Below are positions 1-5,992 of a DNA stretch of 6,720 nucleotides, in pieces. Position 1 is the first letter of the stretch. Each line of letters opens with the position of its first letter. The stretch covers positions 1 through 6,720 of the forward strand of contig CAMTOT010000162.1 of assembly GCA_947074165.1 (NCBI GenBank), read 5' to 3'. The notes below the pieces were generated by a model. The model was given only the letters and a program-made list of their open reading frames with translations, was not told where the DNA came from and searched no databases. Position numbers and translations under genes: made by a program. The DNA comes from an uncultured Bacteroidales bacterium. GTDB taxonomy: Bacteria > Bacteroidota > Bacteroidia > Bacteroidales > JAUNSR01.

Positions 1-46
1 AAACCGCGTCGTTTCAGCGGCGAACCGCGTTTCTCAATTGCGGATG

Positions 47-77
47 CAAAGGTAAAGCTTTATTTTTAATCTCCAAA
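47..77 (-). promoter_or_regulatory. Bacteroidetes-type promoter reading leftward (proximal copy, P1)
   Basis: Read on the minus strand, TTTG (74-77) and TACCTTTG (47-54) are exactly 19 nt apart, a full match to the Bacteroidetes primary promoter consensus. Transcription would start near 40. A perfect 17-bp A/T palindrome (TTGAAAAA-A-TTTTTCAA, 83-99) lies just upstream of the -33 box, where it could act as an A-tract enhancer. The leader then holds two copies of AACCGCGT (plus-strand positions 2-9 and 23-30), 21 bp apart. The promoter drives an off-window gene, possibly a stable RNA or housekeeping gene; nothing here identifies it. Confidence 0.72.
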
Positions 78-227
78 TATTTTTGAAAAAATTTTTCAAC
101 TTATTTTCAAGCTTCATTTTTTAAGGGACAAAAAAAATGAAACCACAACTGCTATGCTTGTGCTGGTCTCATCGTTCATGTATTGTATTCCTTAAATTTT
201 TGCGCCGTATCTCTCTCGATTGCGATG

Positions 228-258
228 CAAAGGTAAGGCAAGTTTTCATTCCTGCAAT
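228..258 (-). promoter_or_regulatory. Bacteroidetes-type promoter reading leftward (distal copy, P2)
   Basis: Read on the minus strand, ATTG (255-258) and TACCTTTG (228-235) are separated by exactly 19 nt. The Bacteroidetes primary sigma consensus is TTTG at -33 and TAnnTTTG at -7 with about 19-20 nt between, so this matches at all but one base. Transcription would start near 220 and run toward the left edge. The sequence right after the -7 box resembles that of the proximal promoter, which suggests duplication. The gene served lies beyond the window. Confidence 0.65.
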
Positions 259-509
259 ACCCTTTCGCAATTATTTTTCATGACGATTGCACCGTTTTTA
301 GCTATCTGTCTACTCTGGTGCATTTTAACACTTGAAAAAAATTTCATTCATGTTTCATTTTTATCTTTTCAACTGGAAACGACATCTCTTAAAATCAATT
401 TCTCTATATGTTTACATCAATTATTAAGATAACATTTGTGATAAATCATATATATATGACATATAATGCAGGTCTAAACTCAAAATTTATTCTCCCAACT
501 AAAAAAAAA
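259..509. other. A/T-rich intergenic stretch without a recognisable gene
   Basis: No credible coding frame, RNA gene or promoter match is seen. The only local structures are a 14-bp alternating AT palindrome (TCATATATATATGA, 446-459) and the run of nine A at 501-509 that borders the inverted repeat. The stretch separates the end of the sus-like operon from the leftward promoter pair and may be plain spacer. Confidence 0.6.
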
Positions 510-593
510 TCGCATCGTTTGATGCAATGATTCGCATCAGTTGATACAAGTTATAGCATCGCTTGATGCGAATCATTGCATCAAACGATGCGA
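510..593. repeat. 84-bp inverted repeat made of four GCATC-N4-GATGC units at 22-bp period
   Basis: Arms 510-539 and 564-593 are perfect 30-bp inverted copies around a 24-nt centre. Inside lie four small dyads of 14 bp, at 512-525 (loop GTTT), 534-547 (AGTT), 556-569 (GCTT) and 578-591 (AAAC). Their starts are exactly 22 bp apart with 8-nt spacers. The second unit ends GATAC instead of GATGC; the other three are perfect. The flanking spacers AATGATTC (526-533) and GAATCATT (570-577) are reverse complements. Runs of nine A (501-509) and eight A (593-600) bound the element, so leftward transcripts would carry a long stem followed by nine U. The strand can fold either as one long stem or as a string of small hairpins. 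Its role is unknown: second terminator, protein-binding array and REP-like element are all open. Confidence 0.9.
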
Positions 594-623
594 AAAAAAA
601 GGACAGTATTCACATACTATCCT
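593..623 (-). terminator. Intrinsic terminator of the sus-like operon
   Basis: On the minus strand a 10-bp stem (arms 614-623 and 600-609) closes a 4-nt loop (610-613). In the minus-strand RNA the only irregular pair is one G·U. The same pair would be a C-A mismatch in plus-strand RNA. An unbroken run of eight U residues (593-600, sharing the last stem base) follows, and the hairpin begins 20 nt after the GH13 stop codon. Position, strand preference and U-tract all fit a Rho-independent terminator for the whole operon. Confidence 0.88.
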
Positions 624-643
624 TTCTTTCAAAAAATAATCTT

Positions 644-2506
644 TTAAAATTCAAAAATGTAAACAGCCCTTGGGCATATATCTATTACCTCATCATTAAA
701 GTTAAACTGTTTACCGGTCACAACATCATTAACAGTACGTGCTGGTATCACCTCTTTATACCTCGCTACAGACAAAGTCTTTGCTTGGCACGTACCATTC
801 AACAAAACAACAATAGAACGATCGGCAAGTTTCCTCGCATATACATATATACCATCTTTAGGCACGTATTGTATAAGTTCACCTTTTGCGATAACATCAT
901 TTACAGGAAAGTCAGACCTGTTAGCTTTTCTCCAGCTTAGCAGCTTCTTAGTATAATTGAAAGCTTCATTCTCATTTTTAGTTCTCTGATCAGAGATAAA
1001 GCAACTGCGCTCATCTCCCTGCCATCCACCAGGAAAATCACATCTAAGCATACCATCGCCAAACTGCTTATCTCCCGGCATCAAAACCTCTGTACCATAA
1101 TATATCTGAGGAATTCCTCTTGTAGTAAGAAGAAAGGCTAGAGCCTGTTTATATCTTACCACATTGTCGGTTTGTTCGGCATTTTTGTAAAAACGTGAAG
1201 TATCATGGTTGTCAAGGAATGTTAGCAAATTGTTTGGATTAGCATATACTACATCCTGACACAGATAATCATAAAGAGCAGTAAGACCATTATCCCAGTC
1301 GGTAGTCTCTTCGTCAAACACCTTGTTCATTGCATACATAAGCGGGAAGTCCATTACTGTAGGGAGATTAGAATTGCGTGGATAAGCCACCTTGCTATCC
1401 TTTTGCCAGTAGGCAACACCCACATTACTATTTAGCCACGTTTCTCCCACTATATTGAAATACGGATATTCGTCAGTAATCTGTTTACACCATGAGGCCA
1501 TCATATCAAAATCTGCATAAGGGTGAGTATCCTGACGTATGCCGTCAATACCGGCATACTCAATCCACCATATACTATTTTGTATAAGATAAGACGCTAC
1601 ATGACGGTTACGCTGATTAAAATCAGGCATAGAAGGAACAAACCAACCGTCGGAAGATTCATTTTTATCCACACATGAAGCATAAGGGTCCATCTGAGTA
1701 TTTATCTTGAATGTTGTCATCTGACTTCTGTCAGGATAATTAAACCAGTCTTTTGACGGAATATCTTTAATAAAATAGTGTTCAGAGCCACAATGATTGA
1801 AAATCATATCCATAACAATCTTCATTCCGTTAGAATGAGATTTGTCAACAAGTGCTTTAAACTCCTCGTTTGAACCGAAACGCGCGTCAGTGCTATAGAA
1901 ATCCGTTGTAGCATATCCGTGATAAGAGCCTTCAGGCATATCATTTTCAAGCACAGGATTTAGCCAGATGGCAGTAATACCAAGATCTGACAGGTAGTCA
2001 ATATTATCTGAAATACCTTTAAAGTCTCCGCCGTGACGTCTGAAAGAATCTTTACGATCCACGCTATTCTCTCTCATTCCCTTAACAATATCGTTAGACG
2101 GATCGCCATTGGCGAAACGGTCAGGCATAATCAGATAAAGTACATCCGAAGAGTTAAATCCAATTCTGTTACGGGAATTTTCCTTACGCTCTTTCAGAGA
2201 ATATGGAATAACCCTCTTTTTCTTTCCTTTTTCAAGAGTTATTGAGAAGTCTGAAACATCGGCTTTACTCAAGTCAAGATATAAAAGGATATAATTCTTA
2301 TTATCAAGCGACACAACTTCTTTAATATCAATACGGCTGTCAGATACTGATACATCGGCACCTTTTAAATCATCGCCATAAAGAAGTATCTGCAATTCGG
2401 GATTGGTCATTCCGGCCCACCAAAATGAAGGCTCAACCTTCCGTACATCAAAAGCAAACAGAGATAAGTAGTCAACTATAAAGAACAATAATAATATTTT
2501 ACGCAT
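644..2506 (-). CDS. susA: GH13 neopullulanase/cyclomaltodextrinase, SusA type (620 aa)
   Basis: Alpha-amylase-family enzyme expected to cut imported malto-oligosaccharides, cyclodextrins or pullulan fragments in the periplasm. The hydrophobic N-terminus (about 1-18) looks like a signal peptide without a lipobox Cys, although Asp12 interrupts the core. A cyclomaltodextrinase-type N-terminal beta domain (about 22-105) precedes the GH13 barrel. The conserved regions are DMIFNH (233-238), GIRQD with nucleophile D326, GETW with acid/base E355, and FLDNHD with D435. MPDFN (293-297) corresponds to region V, as in the neopullulanase subfamily. A C-terminal beta domain ends at FEF. The length fits SusA (617) and not the larger surface lipoprotein SusG, and no CBM58-sized insertion is seen, so I read it as SusA-like. 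It is the last gene of the operon, 93 bp after the GH97 gene and 20 bp ahead of a strong terminator. Exact substrate preference cannot be read from sequence. Confidence 0.93.
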   Translation of the reverse strand: MRKILLLFFIVDYLSLFAFDVRKVEPSFWWAGMTNPELQILLYGDDLKGADVSVSDSRIDIKEVVSLDNKNYILLYLDLSKADVSDFSITLEKGKKKRVIPYSLKERKENSRNRIGFNSSDVLYLIMPDRFANGDPSNDIVKGMRENSVDRKDSFRRHGGDFKGISDNIDYLSDLGITAIWLNPVLENDMPEGSYHGYATTDFYSTDARFGSNEEFKALVDKSHSNGMKIVMDMIFNHCGSEHYFIKDIPSKDWFNYPDRSQMTTFKINTQMDPYASCVDKNESSDGWFVPSMPDFNQRNRHVASYLIQNSIWWIEYAGIDGIRQDTHPYADFDMMASWCKQITDEYPYFNIVGETWLNSNVGVAYWQKDSKVAYPRNSNLPTVMDFPLMYAMNKVFDEETTDWDNGLTALYDYLCQDVVYANPNNLLTFLDNHDTSRFYKNAEQTDNVVRYKQALAFLLTTRGIPQIYYGTEVLMPGDKQFGDGMLRCDFPGGWQGDERSCFISDQRTKNENEAFNYTKKLLSWRKANRSDFPVNDVIAKGELIQYVPKDGIYVYARKLADRSIVVLLNGTCQAKTLSVARYKEVIPARTVNDVVTGKQFNFNDEVIDICPRAVYIFEF

Positions 2507-2545
2507 ACTGTATTGTGTTTATTGAATCAGTGTTATACTAATATG

Positions 2546-2577
2546 AAAAGGGCGCAAAACAGATGAGATTTGCGCCC
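2546..2577 (-). terminator. Hairpin with short U-tract between the GH97 and GH13 genes (possible attenuating terminator)
   Basis: Arms 2550-2558 (GGGCGCAAA on the plus strand) and 2569-2577 form a perfect 9-bp GC-rich stem with a 10-nt loop. In the minus-strand RNA it begins 22 nt after the GH97 stop and is followed by CUUUUC. The U-run is short, so partial termination, or protection of the upstream mRNA 3' end from nucleases, is more likely than a full stop. I see no TAnnTTTG promoter between it and the GH13 start, which argues that some transcripts must read through. Confidence 0.6.
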
Positions 2578-2599
2578 ATTCAATGAAATAAAGGTGAGA

Positions 2600-4774
2600 T
2601 TAAATCTCTTTAATGCTTACCGCATACCCTCCTCCGGGTGCGGCACTTATTTTTAATCGAGTTTTTGAAGTTACTTTTTGTTTCTTAACAGTATATGCCT
2701 GAGGATTTGTTTTATAGTGAGCGTCTTTAGCGTCAGAATAAATCACTGCTTCATATTTTTTATCTTTATCAAGGAAGTCAAGAGTGATATCTGAGTTATG
2801 GCCAGCTTCAGAAGCAACACATCCAACAAACCAGTCGTTAGAGCCTTTTGCTTTACGAGCTACTGTAACATAACGTCCCGGCTCAGCTTCAAGATATTTA
2901 GACTGATCCCAGTCGATAGCTACATCTTTGATAAAATTGAAAGCATCCATAAACTTCTCGTAAGTCTCTGGCAGGTCGGCCGCCATCTGAAGCGGGCTAT
3001 ACATTGTAACGTAAAGAGCAAGCTGATTAGCAATAGTCGAATTAACGTGAGAGTTATTATCAGGATTATATTTGCTTACGCTCATTTCAAAGATACCCGG
3101 TGTATAGTCCATTGGGCCTCCGATAAGACGAGTAAACGGAAGAATAGTCACATGATGAGGTTTATTTCCGCCAAACGCCTGATACTCGGTACCTCTTGCC
3201 GATTCATTACCGATAAGATTTGGATACGTACGGCACAAACCAGTAGGGCGAACCGCCTCATGCGCATTAACCATAATTTTGTATTCCGCTGCTTTCTCAA
3301 CGGCAAACTGATAGTGATTAACCATCCACTGTCCGTAGTGATGCTCTCCGCGAGGAAGGATATCTCCCACATAACCGCTTTTTACAGAATTATAATTATT
3401 ATCGACCATAAACTGATAAGCTTTGTCCATGTGGCGTTCGTAGTTTCTTACCGAACCTGATGTTTCGTGGTGCATCATAAGCTTAACATTTTTGTCTTTA
3501 GCGTAATCACGAAGAACAGGAACTTCAAAATCAGGATAAGGAGTCACGAAATCAAAAACATAATCTTTAGAGTTGCCAAACCAGTCCTCCCAGCCAACAT
3601 TCCAACCTTCTACAAGAACAGCGTCAAAACCATGTTCAGCGGCAAAGTCGATATAACGTTTTACATTTTCCGTATTGGCAGCGTGTTTGTTGTTAGGCGT
3701 AGCTGAAAGAAAGCAAGTCTCACCTACATGCACACTTGGGTAGTCGTGAGTAAAAAACCAGTCAGACTTACCTGTAATCATTTCCCACCATACACCGATA
3801 TATTTTACCGGCTTAATCCACTCTGTATCCTCATAAGCGCAAGGATCATTAAGGTTAAGAGTCAGATGAGAAGATAGCATATCGCAAGCGTTATCACCCA
3901 CAATCACAGTACGCCATGGAGACGTACATGGAGCCTGAAGGTATCCTTTACGCCCCTGCGCATCCGGAGTAAGATGAGATGAGAATATATAGTTTTTATC
4001 GTCAAGGTCAAGGTTCATGCATGAATAGTTGTAAAGTGCAGCTTCATGCAGGTTTATATAAAGCCCGTCGTCTGTTTTAAGCTGAAGGGATGTCTGTACT
4101 CCTGTTGGAGAAAATACTTTTTGAGAAGTGTTTGGTGTAATTGCCTCCGGCATAAGAGCACGGATTTCTGATAATTTTGATATTGTATAATCATACTCCT
4201 GAGTATCGTAATCTCCCGGGATCCAATATGCAGTATGATCGCCTGTCATTGCGAACTGAGTTTTTTCCTCTTTTACAATAAGGTAAACGAGATTTTTCTG
4301 CTGGGGAAACTCATATCTGAAACCAAGTCCGTCATTATAAAGTCGGAAACGGATAATCATATCGCGTCCCTGATCAGGCTGATTAAGAGTCACCTCTGCT
4401 TCATTATAATTGTTGCGAATCGAGCTTGCCTCACCCCATACAGGATGCCAAGTCTCATCGAACGTAGAGTTTTTAATAGATTTTACAACGAAATTGTTAT
4501 AAAGAGAAGCTTTATTATTATCTATCTTTTTATCTTCTTTAGCAGTGAAATCATCAAAGCTTGACGGAGATGCGCCATTGTCAGTAATAAGTTCCAGACC
4601 CATCTGGCTTGGTTTAATTACTGTTTTTCCTTTATAGGTAAGTGTATAGGCTGGTGTACCGTCAGCCTGAAGAGAAAACTCCATGAATAAATTTCCGTCA
4701 GGAGATTTCAATTGTTGAGCATCCAAAGAACAAACAGCTAAAAGAGATGCGATGAACAGACTGTATTTTTTCAT
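2600..4774 (-). CDS. susB: GH97 alpha-glucosidase, SusB type (724 aa)
   Basis: Periplasmic glycoside hydrolase that releases glucose from malto-oligosaccharides. The N-terminus MKKYSLFIASLLAVCSLDAQ is a signal peptide, probably cut near A19. The three GH97 parts are present: an N-terminal beta-super-sandwich (about 22-290), a catalytic (beta/alpha)8 barrel (about 300-610) and a C-terminal beta domain (about 625-724). Key residues align with B. thetaiotaomicron SusB at a constant offset of -2: E437 (in HHET, SusB E439), E506 (in NAHEAVRPTG, SusB E508, general base), E524 (in GNESARG) and E530 (in GTEYQ, SusB E532, general acid). E193 is the probable further calcium ligand. This Glu set marks the inverting, calcium-dependent branch, unlike retaining GH97 alpha-galactosidases, which use an Asp nucleophile. 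The length matches SusB (about 738). In the B. thetaiotaomicron sus locus susB lies upstream of susC; here it follows susE by 75 bp, a gap holding a GC-rich hairpin. Confidence 0.96.
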   Translation of the reverse strand: MKKYSLFIASLLAVCSLDAQQLKSPDGNLFMEFSLQADGTPAYTLTYKGKTVIKPSQMGLELITDNGASPSSFDDFTAKEDKKIDNNKASLYNNFVVKSIKNSTFDETWHPVWGEASSIRNNYNEAEVTLNQPDQGRDMIIRFRLYNDGLGFRYEFPQQKNLVYLIVKEEKTQFAMTGDHTAYWIPGDYDTQEYDYTISKLSEIRALMPEAITPNTSQKVFSPTGVQTSLQLKTDDGLYINLHEAALYNYSCMNLDLDDKNYIFSSHLTPDAQGRKGYLQAPCTSPWRTVIVGDNACDMLSSHLTLNLNDPCAYEDTEWIKPVKYIGVWWEMITGKSDWFFTHDYPSVHVGETCFLSATPNNKHAANTENVKRYIDFAAEHGFDAVLVEGWNVGWEDWFGNSKDYVFDFVTPYPDFEVPVLRDYAKDKNVKLMMHHETSGSVRNYERHMDKAYQFMVDNNYNSVKSGYVGDILPRGEHHYGQWMVNHYQFAVEKAAEYKIMVNAHEAVRPTGLCRTYPNLIGNESARGTEYQAFGGNKPHHVTILPFTRLIGGPMDYTPGIFEMSVSKYNPDNNSHVNSTIANQLALYVTMYSPLQMAADLPETYEKFMDAFNFIKDVAIDWDQSKYLEAEPGRYVTVARKAKGSNDWFVGCVASEAGHNSDITLDFLDKDKKYEAVIYSDAKDAHYKTNPQAYTVKKQKVTSKTRLKISAAPGGGYAVSIKEI

Positions 4775-4808
4775 AACTTAATACTTATATAATAATGTAA
4801 TGTATATT

Positions 4809-4833
4809 AAAGGGGAGGGAGCGCCTCCCCTTT
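4809..4833 (-). terminator. GC-rich hairpin between the susE-like and GH97 genes (possible attenuator or mRNA stabiliser)
   Basis: Arms 4809-4818 and 4824-4833 give a perfect 10-bp stem with a 5-nt loop, starting 16 nt after the susE-like stop codon in the direction of transcription. On the minus strand only the three U residues at the stem end follow before AAUAU, so it is a weak terminator at best. On the plus strand five T residues follow the G/C-rich core, but no gene there needs ending. A processing or stabilising element that sets different mRNA levels for binding proteins and hydrolases is an inference. Confidence 0.5.
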
Positions 4834-4849
4834 TTGGTTTGTGTTTTAA

Positions 4850-5947
4850 TTATTCAATAGTAGCGGTACCGCTGTTAAAGTCTAAAGTGACTTTCTTGCC
4901 TGCATCTACAACTAAGCGATCCTGGTCACCACCATTTCCACGATAAGATATTACTCCGTCGAAGAAGATAAACTCACGTGTCCACCATGCTGAACTTGAG
5001 AATTCAGATCCGGCATATAGACGAAGTTCACCCGAGCCGTTAGTAGTGAATGAAACTTTATTTCCGACATTAGCACATGGATTAGCGCCTTCATCCCAGT
5101 TTCCGAAACAGTCGCCCATACCATAGATCTTAGCAGGTTCACAAGTGATACGGTTTGCATCAAAGTCCATAAATATCATATACATACCGTCTTCACTTAC
5201 GATAGAGTTACCATCTCCGTCTTTACCAAGATTTACATCATCACCAAGAGAAGAGAAGTCTCCTCCCCAGCCTTTCTTAGTATTCCATTTAAATCCGCTA
5301 TTTGCGTTGAAATATCTCACACACCAGAATTGAGCAGGTTTGCCATTAACCGGTATCATCTCCGCCACGCTTGAATCATCCCAGTTCCATCCACCGAAAT
5401 CAGACCCGATCATATAAACCGCAGAAGGATATTCAGGAGCAGGAGGCGCAAACGGTGTAACGCGAAGCTCTAATATATCAGAGTTTACCGTAGGGAAACC
5501 ACCAATTGGTGTAACTCCCTCTTCTCCTCCGTAAGGACTTGTTACAATACGCATCTTAAGATGTACGGCAGTAATATCATCTTCACTTTCGATCCCCGCC
5601 AACTTCACTGTAGCATTATTAATCTCTTCAACTGTAAAACGAGCCTGCGTAGCAGTAGTAGTTACCAGTTTTACCGGAGATTCAAAATCATTGTCATAAA
5701 GATCCATCTGGATAGTGTACTGACGACCGATATCAATACCATAGTCAGTAGGCGACCAGCTATAAACCTCAAATGTATTGCCGGCTGTACCGTCTTTAAG
5801 GATATATTCTGTACCTGAGTCAGGTGAAAGAAACTGAGCCGACTCTTTATATGTGCCAACTTCATATCTTGGATCTGTATCATTTTCGCAGGCAGTAAGA
5901 GCAAGAAGCGCCATAGCCAGTCCGCATGATAATATATTGTGTTTCAT
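4850..5947 (-). CDS. susE: SusE/SusF-like surface starch-binding lipoprotein (365 aa)
   Basis: Probable non-catalytic outer-membrane lipoprotein that binds starch at the cell surface. A type II signal peptide is clear: a short basic start, a hydrophobic core and the lipobox LTAC (residues 17-20), with Cys20 as the lipidated residue. The acidic ENDTD after Cys20 fits the surface-export signals of Bacteroidetes lipoproteins. Residues of about 30-165 look like the SusE N-terminal beta-sandwich and end in a proline-rich linker (FAPPAPEYP). Two CBM-like modules follow: about 175-270 (opening YMIGSDFGGWNWD) and about 273-365 (opening YGMGDCFGNWDE). Both are rich in exposed-type aromatics (W187, W189, W208, W221, W227; W284, W321, W322), which are candidate glucan-stacking residues. 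The length is near that of B. thetaiotaomicron SusE (about 390) and shorter than SusF, which has one more module. The gene starts 45 bp after the susD stop, so they are probably co-transcribed. Sequence in this family diverges fast, so starch specificity rests partly on the neighbours. Confidence 0.87.
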   Translation of the reverse strand: MKHNILSCGLAMALLALTACENDTDPRYEVGTYKESAQFLSPDSGTEYILKDGTAGNTFEVYSWSPTDYGIDIGRQYTIQMDLYDNDFESPVKLVTTTATQARFTVEEINNATVKLAGIESEDDITAVHLKMRIVTSPYGGEEGVTPIGGFPTVNSDILELRVTPFAPPAPEYPSAVYMIGSDFGGWNWDDSSVAEMIPVNGKPAQFWCVRYFNANSGFKWNTKKGWGGDFSSLGDDVNLGKDGDGNSIVSEDGMYMIFMDFDANRITCEPAKIYGMGDCFGNWDEGANPCANVGNKVSFTTNGSGELRLYAGSEFSSSAWWTREFIFFDGVISYRGNGGDQDRLVVDAGKKVTLDFNSGTATIE

Positions 5948-5992
5948 AATCTTTTATTTTAAGAATTAATATAATACCGTTATATCTGATAA

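Noticed and set aside
220..432. A 70-codon plus-strand open frame in the left intergenic region
   Set aside because: It starts inside the leftward promoter, has low-complexity hydrophobic composition typical of A/T-rich noncoding DNA, and has no recognisable motif.
510..593. The four evenly spaced repeats as a small CRISPR array
   Set aside because: The units are 14 bp with only 8-nt spacers, two of which are reverse complements of each other, and no cas gene is near. The overall mirror symmetry is unlike a direct-repeat CRISPR.
563..940. A 125-codon plus-strand frame across the operon terminator and GH13 3' end
   Set aside because: It overlaps the inverted repeat, the terminator and the well-supported C-terminal domain of the GH13 gene on the other strand, so it is an antisense shadow.
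2507..2599. A separate promoter for the GH13 gene
   Set aside because: No TAnnTTTG box with a TTTG 19-20 nt upstream is seen on the minus strand in this gap.
2798..3460. A 220-codon plus-strand frame inside the GH97 gene
   Set aside because: It is fully antisense to the GH97 catalytic domain with all its catalytic residues, and its protein shows no domain or export signal.
4730..4774. A lipobox at LAVC (residues 12-15) in the GH97 signal peptide
   Set aside because: Val at -1 is unfavourable for lipoprotein signal peptidase, a plausible signal peptidase I site follows near A19, and SusB homologues are periplasmic.
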